NCBI GenBank assembly: GCA_963978895.1 | Contig: OZ022247.1 | Span: 8,484,947 to 8,548,946 of the forward strand | Length of the DNA: 64,000 nucleotides | Reading direction: 5' to 3' | Source of the DNA: Erpobdella octoculata | Taxonomy: Eukaryota > Annelida > Clitellata > Hirudinida > Erpobdellidae | Shown here: positions 35,801 to 46,387 of the stretch, in pieces | Layout: each line of letters begins with the position of its first letter | Position numbering within the stretch: position 1 is the stretch's first letter | Notes under the pieces: model-generated | The model's input: only the letters and a program-made list of their open reading frames with translations | What the model was told of the DNA's origin: nothing | Database searches by the model: none | Made by a program: the position numbers and the translations under genes

Positions 35801-36945
35801 CTTGCAAGTCATATTTTTGACACTGTTGTTGTCATCACATAAGCACTCCAATGACTGACACCTGTAAATTTGATAATTCCTTTGTTTAATTATGTAGCTA
35901 GCTGAAATTCTATTTTTAATAGAATTTAGTATGCCCAATAGCTGATTCAGTTGGTGGATGTTATATCTATATCAACCATGACATGTCATCTAAGCAGAAT
36001 TTACAAAACAAGGTTTTTAGTGAATCCAAATCTGTGCATTATTTTATTAGTCTTTCACCTTTTTTACAAATTTTTAAAAATTCTTCAGGGATGCCTGGTT
36101 GACTCCTTAGTAAATTATAAATTATTATATCACCAGCAATGTATGTCTATAAATGATTTTTTCATGAAAATACCAAATAAAAGTTGTTGGAAACTTGGTT
36201 TCATCACTAAGCACAACATGTCTGACCTTATTGTGACCCCATATTGTTTTTTTCAATAAAAATGATTGGAGTCTTCAGACTACAAAACATTTGTTATTAC
36301 ACCATTCATTACAGGAGAACTGCAAGACTTGAACTGGAGGAGTAGCTTGTGCCAGAAACGGCTCATACATATGAGTTCACTTAGTTTTATCTGGCACCAC
36401 ATGTTCAAAGTCTTAATGTGCAGATCCCCATTACCTGCAACTCCTTTCACCAACCCAAGATAAAATGGAACACTAAGTCAACCACCTGAAAACATTATTA
36501 GGTTGGCAGAGAATAGGCTGAGGCCCCGGCTTTTCCAAAAACTTCTGCTAAAACGGCACTGCCAGACAGATGTATACAATACAATGTTAACTCTTACAAA
36601 ATATATTATGCCTATGCTACATATAAGATTTATCAGAAACTCAATAACTCTAATTAAATTTAAAAAAAATTAAATAGAATATCAGACTTATACTAATATA
36701 GAGCTTCTTAAAGAGTTCTTATTGGATATACCTTTTGTATATAAACAAAACATAACAGAATTAACCACTAAGATAAACATTCAGACGTAAACTCAATATC
36801 TGTATATATTTATACATTCATAAAATATAGCAAGTATTGTTGAAGGAGTAAACAAAAAATAAAAAAGCACTCACACTGTTGTCAGACCTGTCAGAGTTAA
36901 AAAAAATACAGAAGTAAAACAAAATGTATGCACTTGTGCGTTCAT
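32890..36945 (-). CDS. Single-pass protein with activin-receptor/BAMBI-like ectodomain
   Basis: Six exons in transcript order: 36945-36875, 35861-35781, 33923-33797, 33725-33626, 33537-33401, 33192-32890; every junction keeps phase (272 residues plus stop). A hydrophobic signal peptide comes first (FCFTSVFFLTLTG). Residues about 25-120 have the cysteine pattern of a three-finger TGF-beta-receptor ectodomain: CLCDDN, MTCKS, GHC, then the box FTCCNSDLCN. A second Cys-rich stretch of unknown fold follows (about 130-185), then a Thr/Pro-rich stalk, one membrane helix (GVGIGAVLVLCAGLVLIGVG) and a tail of about 35 residues with LDDDDDHL. There is no kinase, which is the layout of the pseudoreceptor BAMBI, a TGF-beta/BMP/Wnt modulator. 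Alternative: another Ly6/uPAR-type membrane protein. The start of the last exon is the least certain. A decayed LINE lies in intron 2. Confidence 0.65.
34030..35135 (+). mobile_element. LINE-like element with ORF1 only
   Basis: Inside intron 2 of the BAMBI-like gene, opposite strand. A possible 5' UTR (about 34030-34360) leads into a 34343-34750 frame rich in heptads (coiled coil), then a 34752-35111 frame with VKARRFGK, LSVTFSSPETAKDMI and VYFNRDMTRMEAEAAY, the RRM/C-terminal-domain style of non-LTR ORF1 proteins. It ends directly in a (TAAA)n-type tail (taaataaataaatgaataaa). There is no reverse transcriptase between ORF1 and tail. One stop (34748) and a frameshift near 34780 break the ORF. 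Confidence 0.65.
34343..35111 (+). pseudogene. Broken LINE ORF1
   Basis: Two frames. The first (to 34750) has a start ATG at 34364 region and about 120 residues of coiled coil ending LWDIER at an in-frame TAG. Past the TAG the same frame continues with basic QRDERKSR-like sequence and stops again within about 15 codons, while the neighbouring frame takes over with the RNA-binding part. So it carries at least one nonsense change and one indel. Nucleic-acid-binding chaperone role by family. Confidence 0.65.
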
Positions 36946-37164
36946 AGTTTGCTGTCACAATTTTTTATCTTAAACCTAACTTGCGGCAGGTCATAAGACG
37001 GCCAAATAAAGAAAAATGAAAGTAGTAATGAAATTCGTCAGCGGTGTTTTTACCAGCTTTCAGAGATGGGTGATATAAAAAAAACAGATACTAATTGTTT
37101 ATTGTATTTTTCAACCCTATAAATACAGATTTAATTTAATTTTCTTGAAAACCTTTTTTGCAAA

Positions 37165-37440
37165 TATTTTACTACTGACACCTTATCTGATCGTAATGAA
37201 ATGTTCACACAACTTTGAAAGTCAATTGAGGAAGGTTTTTGTGAAAAAAATGAGAAAAGTCACAAAGTGAACGGGAGAACGAGCGGGAACTGGAAAATGA
37301 ACGGGAACGGGAGAGCAAACGGGAACTGAAAAGCACCTTCCCCTGTCTTTCTTATTGGACGACCAAAACCGAGGAAACTGAAGGCGCCCGAGTAATATCC
37401 GTGGCTCGATGAACCCTCCCCAAAAAATTTTTTAAAAATC
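37165..37440 (+). mobile_element. Helitron fragment, same family as 42.1 kb
   Basis: Shares with 42160-42340 the ordered motifs ctgatcgtaatgaaat, ttcacacaac, gtcaat, ggaaggtttttgtgaaaaa and the gaacgggaacgggag repeats. Both termini are missing or replaced. Confidence 0.6.
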
Positions 37441-37779
37441 ATTTGTGTGAAATATTGCAAAAATACAATTTGTTTTTTCTACATGTTTTACGAAAAATGA
37501 ATAACATTTGGTGAAAATGTAGTTTTTGTTTTTGCTTTTTGGCACCCCCAAAGCCTGGTGCTCGGGAGCAGATGCTTCTCCCTACCCTCCTTTGCTACGC
37601 CACTGCCTTTAATAAAAAACAAACAAAAAATTATATGGAAAAACAACGTTTGCTGGGTCAGCTACAGCTAGATCTATATAAATACGTAGGTACAAGCAGA
37701 GCAGGGAGGGTATGGAAATGCATCTCTCTATCAGAGTAACAAGTGAATTTTTTTGGGTATGGTATAATACCTGGTTTCT

Positions 37780-38998
37780 GGATAATGACCGTAATTTTTT
37801 GGGAGGAAAAATTAGAAATCTTTGAAAAATATCTACGCACCACAATGAGCCAGAAAAGGCTGAATGGGCTTGCCCAGATGACCATCCATCGTGACCTTAA
37901 CATTAATGAAGAAGCCGTCATCAGAGGCGTGGATTCAGCAAAATGTTGAGGGGGGCGAAGGTTTTTTAACTCAAACCCAGAGAATCTTCAAACAAAAAAT
38001 GACCATCCCAATATATATTTGTATGTTGTATGTTCATGTAAATCATCCTATTAGTTAAAAAAACAGTTTAAAAAGTTAACTTTTATTTGATATTGAATGC
38101 AGACAAAAAGCGTTTAAATTATGAGTGTAACAAAGGGTATCGACGTTCTTCCATTTTTACAAAATTGTCCACTGAATCAATGGATATTAATCAACAAGTA
38201 TGATAAATATTGCTTTCATCAACACTAATCTAAATACTCAATCGTGTGTGAGCTAATAAAAATAATTTAAATGAATTAGAAAAATCTTGGTGAGAGGGCT
38301 CAAGCAACCGGGTAGAATAAAAATATGGTAATAGTTCTTCAAGCTAGAACAGATACACAAGTCTAAATTTTATACGATTTCGATCGGATGGACCGAAAGC
38401 AATCAATCCATTAAATTTCTATAGTGCTATTTCCATGGCGTTCAATAGCGCTCGGACACAAACTTATTAAACAGATAAGTTTTAAGCCCGACGGAAAACA
38501 GTGAGAAAAGTAGATTTAGTAATTGAAGTATGAAGAGAGTTTCAGAGAAAGGGACCAGAGTAGGAAAAAGAGCTTTTAGCAAAAGAATGCTTAACAGAAA
38601 AGAAGAGTGGAGAAAAGCAATTTTTTATTTTAAACATTAGTAAGCAAATTTTAAAAATCATCCTATATTTAAGTGGAAGCCAGAGAAGAAAAAAAAGAGA
38701 TGGAAAGACATGAGAAAAGTAAGAGGTGCGAGAAACTAAGCATTAATAGATTGAAAAATATTAGCAGTAGATTATAAGTAATATAATTCAAAAAGTATGA
38801 TAAATACTGTTTTTTTCAACTAATCTAAATACTCATTCATTGATTAGCTAGAAATGATATTTTTTCTATGTAGTGGAAAAATCTTGAGGGGGGCCATGGC
38901 CCCCCTCAGCCCTCCCCAATCCACGCCTCTGGCCGTCATCAAACATTTTTTGCAGGAAAAACGTTGGCTCAGTTGGTTGGATTACATCATGTAATTCA
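37780..38998 (+). pseudogene. hAT transposase C-terminus split by an insertion
   Basis: Before the insertion the frame at about 37826-37921 reads FEKYLRTTMSQKRLNGLAQM, the dimerisation-region style of hAT transposases (LRSTMSQERLSGLA-type motif). After it, from 38932, the frame resumes (KHFLQEKRW, then SWLDY) and stops at 38990. Removing the insertion and one copy of its 8-bp duplication keeps the frame open, so the transposase end was probably intact when hit. The upstream transposase is not recognisable. Confidence 0.6.
37922..38931. mobile_element. hAT non-autonomous element with perfect 8-bp target duplication
   Basis: Left end CAGAGGCGTGGATT; the right end read inward is CAGAGGCGTGGATTGG. 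Exact 8-bp duplication GCCGTCAT at 37914-37921 and 38932-38939, the hAT hallmark. 1,010 bp with G-runs behind the left end and a ggggggccatggcccccc palindrome near the right end. No transposase; the interior is AT-rich with two related copies of a segment (about 38160-38290 and 38770-38890). Confidence 0.9.
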
Positions 38999-39549
38999 CT
39001 GTTCCTAATACTTCCTAATTAAATGTCTTATGGTTTGTTATTACTAATTATTGCTGAAGCTGTTACTAAGCCTTGACTTTTGCGGGTCATAAATTTATCA
39101 GTAAAACTCCTTACAAATCAGTTTCTTCTTCCCGCCCCCCCAAAATTCTGGCTGCGCCCTTGAATATAAGGGATTTAAAATACATCTTTGTTTATAAATA
39201 TTTTTATTATTCGTGAATCACCCACTGTAATACAGTATTGTCAATATTGGTATCGAATTATTACCAATACCAATACGATGAACAAAATTTATTAATATGT
39301 ATCGCCGGTAGGTATATCGCTTATATTTTAAAATCAAAAACAGCCAATAACCAATACCAATAATTAAAAAAAAAGTTTTTAAATAACACAAATAATTATA
39401 TTCTTTGTGTCCATTTTAAACATAGATTATAAATCATTAATGTTTTTATCTGGTCAAGTCAAATACCTCTTATCCTGAGCTAGCCTAATTTTTCGTGTTC
39501 GGTTTGTTTAGGAGTTTAGGTGATGCCGACGAGTTTTTAAAATATTATA

Positions 39550-39765
39550 ATGAGTCAATCAGCTACTTTAAGTGATAGCATAAGATCGCAAATTATCGTA
39601 GTCCCGACAGACTATTTTGAATATGTTGGTCCTGCGCGGAAACCCGACAATTCATTATATCGTTGTTTGCTTTGCTCCCCAGGTGTCTGCACCTCTTCCA
39701 AGTGCAAATACAAATCACTTTCGTGCCACAACAAGTCTCGTCAGAATTTAAAAAAGCATATTAAG
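39550..39765 (+). CDS. Single exon with BED-like zinc finger, hAT remnant
   Basis: The ATG at 39550 opens 72 codons ending at a strong donor (AAG|GTGAGT at 39766). It encodes YRCLLCSPG..SLSCHNKSRQNLKKHIK, a Cys2...His-type BED finger as found at the N-terminus of hAT transposases. No downstream exon of it is visible; the next 125 bases lead into a piggyBac element. A hAT-style sequence with TATCGGTATTGG-like repeats lies just upstream (39230-39370). Probably the first exon of a non-autonomous or truncated hAT. Confidence 0.5.
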
Positions 39766-39896
39766 GTGAGTTAAAAGCTACATGCCGCATTTCGTAAAAA
39801 AGTATTGTTTCTTTAGGTTTTCTGTAAACAAACTAGCATATTAGGTTATTAGGTGGTTTCTGTTTTGTCTACTTTTTGGGGCTGAGCCGGTATTAA

Positions 39897-41661
39897 CCCA
39901 TTAGTGCCTGAGGTCTTGGATTTTTTAAAAAATTTTGATATTGTGTGTTTAGTGTTCAAAACAAGATATCTCAATTTAAAAATTGAAAATTGTGTTCAGT
40001 TTTTTTTATTTTGAACATGAGGGTAGGTGTCTTCTCATAAGCTGAAAAAGCACTATGATATTATTTGTTGCAAGAGACAAAAATGTGCAATCAACTTTTA
40101 TTAATAACAAAATAAATAATATGTAATAAGCCAAAGATCAAATACATTTTTAGTTTATTAGTTACTTTCTGACTGACACAAGGCAAAAAAACACATAAAA
40201 CTTGAAAAATTGAAGTTTACAACAATTTCAGTTAATTAATAGTTGTTGCTGTCCAAAGAATGAAGAGCAGCAAAACACCACAGTTCAATGTTACATTTGC
40301 TACATACCTGTGTAGTTTTTTTTCCACACACTCCGCATCGTCGCTGGGTGCCTCCGTGAGTGATCATGTGATTTTGGCCATCATATCGAACTTCGAAAAG
40401 AACTAGTTGATTTATATCTTAGGATGACCAGGTGCATGACCAACAGTCAATCTGTTCATGCCATACTGACAGAAATACGAAGCAGTCACAGAACGCCTAA
40501 ACTGCAGCTGATCCATTAGTGATGTTTGTGTCCTTCCTTCATACATAGAACAGCCAGGCATTCTGCATTGCAACATCAGCACATTACAAAAAAACAGCCA
40601 CCACCATTTTTGGAACTAATGCTTCTTCTGTATGCTGCAATATTCTGGTCCATTTTATTTACTCTTCCCATGCCATTGTTATACTAAGTAATGAGATGTG
40701 GCTGTGGAATTTCTATTCATTTTTTTCAGCATATGACCATCGCTCTGCTTGTCCATATGGTTCGACGCCACAGCAATTCGAAGCAATGGTGACAACACTG
40801 TTGTCGTTCCATCTTACCATGACTATGCCGGTGTTCTGGTCTAATCGATGATCTGACAAAAATTATTTTTTCATGGCCTCCAGTGAGGTAAGAGTACAGT
40901 TTTCAGTACTGTGGACACGCACAGTACCAGTGCCACCAATACCTATTTTCTTCAGTCTGTTCAGAAGATGAATGTTGGTGAAAAAATTATCAAAAAATAA
41001 CTGATACTTTGCCGCAGGTAATTTGGATATCAAATATAATATTACTGAACCTCCTAGACCCAAAGAAGAATCAGTTTTTTCTCTAGATCCCTGATAGGGC
41101 TAAAATTTCATGTAATTTGAAGCCATGTAGGGATGTTGAAGCAGATCTGTAATATAAATTAAATGTATTAACTGTAATTTTTAATGTGTATATTGATAAA
41201 GTATAAGTTGAATAATTAAATCATGCATTTTTAGTCATTGTTTCAGCAATAAAACTACAAGTATAACTAGTACAAGTCTCTTGAGCAAATTTAATCCCTC
41301 CCCTCGTGCCTAGCGTCCCAAAAAAGGGACGCTAGTGAATAGTGAAATTTGCTAAAACCGTAAATGTAGAAGAAAAACAGAAACACCCGATTTCTTTATT
41401 AGATATGAATTAACAAAATTACAAAATCAAAATTAAATTTTTTTTAATGTATGAAATTTACCTCGAATATCAAAAAAGCAAATATATTTCAAAAAATTAT
41501 TTTTAGACGTCGAATACCGTAGATATGTGTACATTACTGTACATATAAACCGACTAAATAAAATTAGCCACTTTTTTTTTTTATTTATTATGACCATTAT
41601 TTTAAATATTACAATGATTTAAAGAGGTGTACCACATTTTGGGACACTAGGCACGAATGAG
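39897..41661 (-). mobile_element. piggyBac element bounded by TTAA
   Basis: TTAA at 39893-39896 and 41662-41665. The ends read inward are CCCATTAGTGCCTGAGGTC and CTCATTCGTGCCTAGTGTCC, an imperfect TIR. An inner copy of the same motif forms an inverted repeat at about 41308-41338 (agcgtcccaaaaaagggacgct), as in piggyBac subterminal repeats. Internally deleted: only the C-terminal part of the transposase remains. Confidence 0.85.
40225..41140 (-). pseudogene. piggyBac transposase C-terminus
   Basis: Reading leftward from about 41100: LGGSVILYLISKLP then YQLFFDNFFTNIHLLNRLK, the DNFFT catalytic-core block of piggyBac transposases; then TGIVMVRWNDNSVV (the W-D-N-V block) and finally RRCGVCGKKTTQVCSKC plus LWCF, the cysteine-rich domain that binds the TIR. 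Several stops and frameshifts (e.g. at 40863) make it inactive. The N-terminal two thirds are absent. Confidence 0.85.
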
Positions 41662-42099
41662 TTAAGTAACTATTCAAGCATTCTGTATTACAGCTAAGCT
41701 AAAGAAAATATAAATAAGATGAAAAGTAAAATGTAAAAGTCGCTCTGGGCCACCAAAATTACTTTGTACAGAAATAAAAAAAAATTTAAATGTCAAAAAA
41801 TAATGTGCCTTAATTAGACAAACAAGCTATTTTATTTTGATGCGTCTTAAAACACATGGTGTAAAAGACTATAAACTATACTAAAAAAAAAAAAAAAAAA
41901 AAAAATTTTTTATTTTGATAATATATCAGCCATTTTATTCAAAATATAGTCCACAATTGGTGTGGAATATCTATAAAAATAGAAAACAGTAGAATCACTT
42001 GATCTGTTCTCTGATGAAAAGCTTCTAAAAAAGTTTTTTTTGCCAACCACTAATATTTTTTATGAAAGCGATAGTAGGGATGTACTACAACATATATAA

Positions 42100-42418
42100 T
42101 CTATATATATATAAAACTGTCTGTCTGTAGGTCCTTTATGCATTGCTACACCACTCATCTGATCATAATGAAATTTTCACACAACCTTGAGAGTCAATAG
42201 GAGAAGGTTTTTGTGAAAAAATTGAGATCGATCACAAAATGGGTGGGAGAGCAAGTGTGAGCGGGAACTGGGGAATAAACGGGAACGGAAAAGGGAATGA
42301 AAGAGCGAGCAGGAAAGCAACTGAGAATAGGAGAGCAACCGGGGAAAGAAATGGGAGCAAGAGAGAAAAATGATAGAAAACCTCTAAAAACCCAGGACAA
42401 CGCTGGGTGCCCCGCTAG
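42100..42418 (+). mobile_element. Short non-autonomous Helitron (319 bp)
   Basis: TC start at 42100 in TCTATATATATATAAAACTG followed by (GTCT)n; CTAG at 42415-42418; flanked by A and T. The 3' hairpin is acccaggacaacgctgggt, a 6-bp stem, 11 bases from the end as usual for Helitrons. The interior has gagcgggaac-type repeats. No coding sequence. The same family as 62884-64000 and 37165-37440. Confidence 0.85.
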
Positions 42419-43416
42419 TAGCTAATAAACAAAGATAATTTTACATTAATCTTTTTGTGGTTTTATCATAAGTTAAACCAGTTTGCTCATATAATTTCAT
42501 GCAGTACAATTTTCCAAAATTTTTAGGAGGTGGGGGTTTAACTCAAAATTTTTCTTTGATGGTAATCAAACATAAATATTCTTACAATAATCTTTTTTAT
42601 TATAGTTTAAAGTAAATCAAGCCATCATGCATTACAAAAATTTTATTTAATAATTTTGAGGTGGTGTTCTAACCCCAAAAACACCATTTCTCTTAAGTGC
42701 ATGCTTGATCAGATATTTGTAGTGCTTAATTATTTATCTGTATGATGAGCCATAGAGTACTATAGCATATGGAGCATGCAGCTCATTCGAGCCTATACGC
42801 AAGGGGTAACACTATGTGAACAATAGGCACTCAAGTGTTTATTCAAATGGAAGTTATTGAATCTGAATTTAAGTTGATTGAATGCATTTCTGTGTATAAA
42901 TACATTAGATAATTAACTAAAAAATAATAAATTTATAATTTTAGTTAATACCAAGTACTCCTTCTACCAGTACACGCATAGCGTAAACCCAGCGACTGAT
43001 CTCGAAGGCCATACTCAATTAGCGCCTGCAGCGAGCTGTGCTATTTTTAGATCCCCTAGGCCGCTTTCGGTTCTCTGAGCTCGCAGGCAGCGCGCAATAA
43101 TTTCATGCAGGGCTACTTTTCTCTATATATGTCGACGGAGACGATCTGTTTTCAAAAGATCCGACACTTAACATGCATTCGATATAATGTTTATAATATA
43201 TTAAAGACAATTAAATGATGAATTATCACATATAAACTAATTTAGACGAATAAGAAAATGCAGAAAGCCTGCACTATTTTCTTTCACGCACGCTCAACAC
43301 CGGATACGTACACTGTTTCTTCTTGTTTTCATTCAAAATTTCAGTTTTGGAGTACTTGAGTTATCCGTAATGTTTTTAATCTTTGCAAAGTGACTTCTCT
43401 GTTTTGTTGTTTAAAA

Positions 43417-45942
43417 ATGGTGAATAAGTGTGGTGTGGTGAACTGTAAAGGAAACTACAACAAGGCGAACAAGTGTCGTTTGTTCAAACTTCCAGCAGCC
43501 TCATTAGAAAGACGGAGATGGATTGAAGCAATCCCTCCACGCGAACACTTTGTGATCAATCCAGAAACATATCGCATCTGTGAACGGCATTGGAGAGAAG
43601 GTTATGCTACAAAAGGGATTGGAACAAAAGCACGGCCTGTTGATCCCCCAACCGAATTTGATGTTCTCAAATCATGTCTGCCAACCCCAAAACCCCCACC
43701 TCGTACAACGAATGCTGAGGACAGACAGCTAGCCTTCTGGAGGGAAAAGGATGCTATCAAAGACTTTTCAAGTTTCAGGCCAGAGTCAGAATTGAGAAAA
43801 AAGTACACGAATGTCATCATCAATAGAACAAACGATCGGCTTGTGTGTGTCTTCATGAACGATGATTTCAGCGAATCAGAACTCTCCATCATTGTGGAAA
43901 ACAAAAAGACACTCACTTGTGTAGTTACTCTCATTGCATTTAAGAGTGGAATAAGAGTGCCCTTAGGGAAAATTCTGCATCCTAATAATGGCATGAATTC
44001 AAACAGTCAGTTTCTTGAAGCAGTTCATATAGCTGTCAACTTTGAACCCCACTGTGATTCTGTGACCAGAAAAGTTGTAGATATTTTGCGTTCTCATTTG
44101 TCTGAGTGCTGTAGAGATAATAAGAATGCCCAGAAACTGTCATTTCTTACACATCAGCTGCAGCTTTTGATTGAGAAGCAGTACTCTGTGAATGATTATT
44201 GTTTTGCCATTGAGTCATTCCCCCACTGCAACTATGAACTGCTAAGAGAGTATCTTGTGCTGCCCAGTAAGCGTAAGCTGCAATCTGTTGTTTCATCAGT
44301 TGACACTGACTCCGTGTTGAAAGGAACGTTTGAAAAAGTTAAAATCGACCAGCAAAAGAATGTTTTCTTGCTGGTCGACGAAGTGAAAATTAGGCCGACT
44401 GTTGCTTTTGCTGGTGGTGTTTTGAGTGGCATGGCAAAAAATGATGAGAACAGTAAAGCAACGTCCATGCTCTGTGTAATGATGAAGGCGCTACACAGGG
44501 GACCTAGCGTCATGATTTCTGTGACACCCGTGCACAAGCTGAGAGCGAAATACCAGTATGGCATTGTGATAGAGGCAGCAGCTCGTGTAGAGAAAGCAGG
44601 TGGTCAGGTTTTAGGGTCCATAACAGACAACCACAAGGTCAATCAACAGTTTTGCAATCTGTTCGAAAGACAATCAGAGACAACTGCCATAGCCAAGCAT
44701 CCACTGAATGAAGAGCGTACCTGGTTCCTCTTATTTGATACAGTTCATCTCCTGAAGTGCGTTCGCAACAATTGGATTACTGAAAAGACCAAACAAATAA
44801 CGCTTGATGGTGATGCAACAGCATCTTTTGAAGACGTCGTGCAGCTGTACAAAGAAGAGAGAGACAACATCCTAAAGACAGCCCCACTCACACAGTCTGC
44901 TGTTTTCCCTTCAAAGCTTCAACTTCAAAATGTGAAACATGTTTTGAGAGTTTTCAATGACAAAGTGGTTGCCGCATTGAGGTTGAGAGGATGCAGTCAG
45001 ACGGCTAGCTTCATTGAAACAGTCCTCAACTGGTGGAAAACTGTCAATGTATCCGGAAAAGGACAAGATCAGCGTTTGAATGACCCACATCGTGCTGTCC
45101 AAGAAAAAGATTCAACTTCCCTGGATACTTTCTTGATGATTTTTAAGCAGGCAGAGTCGGGGCATGGAGCATCACGGATAAAATGCTTTACTCATGACAC
45201 CAGGAAGGCTTTAGTTCAAACCATGGAAGGTCTGAAAGCTGTTTGCCACTATCTGCTCACTTTTGCCGGATTTGACTATGTTGTTTTGAGAGAAATTCAA
45301 AGTGACAGACTCGAAGGTGAATTTGGAGTCTATCGACAGACAACCGGGGCAAACTGCTTTATGACATCTAGAGATGTGTTTTCTGCAAGCCAAAAACGAC
45401 TCGCCAAACATGCAGCTTCTTTTCTGGAGTCTATTGAGGTTGAGTCGGCGCCAAAAGAGCACACCTGCCTAGGTATTAGTGTTGACTTTGAGGATGCAGC
45501 CTACATGGAGATCTGCACAGCAGAAGTGACACTGACAGCAAGTGAGGAGAGCAGTGCAGCTTATGTTGCAGGCTGGCTGGAAAGCAAGTGTGAAGAGGAG
45601 CTTGGTTTCACGGACGAAGAGCCCCTTGTCACCAGTGAGGCCAAAGATTTCATACACCAAGTGTCTAGAGGCAAGTTTAAGACACCACATTCCTGCACAT
45701 TTGAACTTGTGAGGATTGGACTTTCCTTTGTGAAAAAGGCTCGTCATCGGGCATGCTGCCGCAAGAGACTCACTTGCATCTTGTGCACATTGGCCAGTTT
45801 CAATGACATAGACATTACTTGCGATAGGCTCTTCAGGCATCTCTCCAATGTGCTGCTTCATGGACTTCAGAATCTGGAACGAGACCACGAGAAGGATGCA
45901 GTTCTCCTCCAGACTTCAGTGAAGAGAGCTAGAATGATCTGA
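43417..45942 (+). CDS. P-element/THAP9-type transposase, full-length ORF
   Basis: One uninterrupted 841-codon frame from the ATG at 43417 (context aaaATGg); an earlier in-frame GTG is ignored. Residues 4-70 form a THAP finger: CGVVNC, later W, then C-E-R-H. The middle has LLVDEVKIRPTVAF, the family catalytic-region block with an Asp-Glu; SITDNHKVNQQF; FDTVHLLKCVRNNW; then the C-terminal REIQSDRLEGEFGVYRQTTG block seen in THAP9 and P elements. Near the end is YVAGWLESKC. Low AT compared with surroundings and intronless. It cuts and pastes DNA in the nucleus by family knowledge. I could not find terminal inverted repeats, so it may be a live or recently active element, or a domesticated copy. 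Confidence 0.85.
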   Translation: MVNKCGVVNCKGNYNKANKCRLFKLPAASLERRRWIEAIPPREHFVINPETYRICERHWREGYATKGIGTKARPVDPPTEFDVLKSCLPTPKPPPRTTNAEDRQLAFWREKDAIKDFSSFRPESELRKKYTNVIINRTNDRLVCVFMNDDFSESELSIIVENKKTLTCVVTLIAFKSGIRVPLGKILHPNNGMNSNSQFLEAVHIAVNFEPHCDSVTRKVVDILRSHLSECCRDNKNAQKLSFLTHQLQLLIEKQYSVNDYCFAIESFPHCNYELLREYLVLPSKRKLQSVVSSVDTDSVLKGTFEKVKIDQQKNVFLLVDEVKIRPTVAFAGGVLSGMAKNDENSKATSMLCVMMKALHRGPSVMISVTPVHKLRAKYQYGIVIEAAARVEKAGGQVLGSITDNHKVNQQFCNLFERQSETTAIAKHPLNEERTWFLLFDTVHLLKCVRNNWITEKTKQITLDGDATASFEDVVQLYKEERDNILKTAPLTQSAVFPSKLQLQNVKHVLRVFNDKVVAALRLRGCSQTASFIETVLNWWKTVNVSGKGQDQRLNDPHRAVQEKDSTSLDTFLMIFKQAESGHGASRIKCFTHDTRKALVQTMEGLKAVCHYLLTFAGFDYVVLREIQSDRLEGEFGVYRQTTGANCFMTSRDVFSASQKRLAKHAASFLESIEVESAPKEHTCLGISVDFEDAAYMEICTAEVTLTASEESSAAYVAGWLESKCEEELGFTDEEPLVTSEAKDFIHQVSRGKFKTPHSCTFELVRIGLSFVKKARHRACCRKRLTCILCTLASFNDIDITCDRLFRHLSNVLLHGLQNLERDHEKDAVLLQTSVKRARMI

Positions 45943-46387
45943 TAGCATTTTTATGTTCACTCTATATCTTCTTTAACAGAATTATGGACACAAACAACAA
46001 AATACAAACTTTTCCGGCAGTAGGAAGTCAAACAATTAAACAAAGCAATGGCCTCTGAGATCAGAGGCCTGAATTTTGATCTGCATGTCCTGAGAGAAGT
46101 AGTCCTTGGTTAATACACAAACAATGAGGCATGAACATATTTAGAAATTTTATTTATTCAACTCTTCTTTAATATGGTTTATTTTCCATTATTAAAACTT
46201 AATTTTGCAATTTTTCTAGATGATGGGTTTTTTTCATAACAAGTTCTTTTTGTCACAGATTTTTTGATTGATTCATTTATTTCTTAATTAGGTTTTTTAC
46301 CACCATTTTGAACATTCTTCCAGTAATTATCCATATATGTTTTCTAAATGAATGGCCATCTTCACAAACTTATTTCAAAATGGTTTT
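45943..46387. other. Downstream of the P-type transposase
   Basis: Non-coding. Holds a perfect 9-bp-stem hairpin (ggcctctgagatcagaggcc at 46049-46068) whose role is unknown, and AT-rich sequence. Confidence 0.4.

Noticed and set aside
46049..46068. Hairpin ggcctctgagatcagaggcc as a terminator or TIR
   Set aside because: Eukaryotic Pol II genes do not use such terminators and no partner end was found upstream of the transposase.
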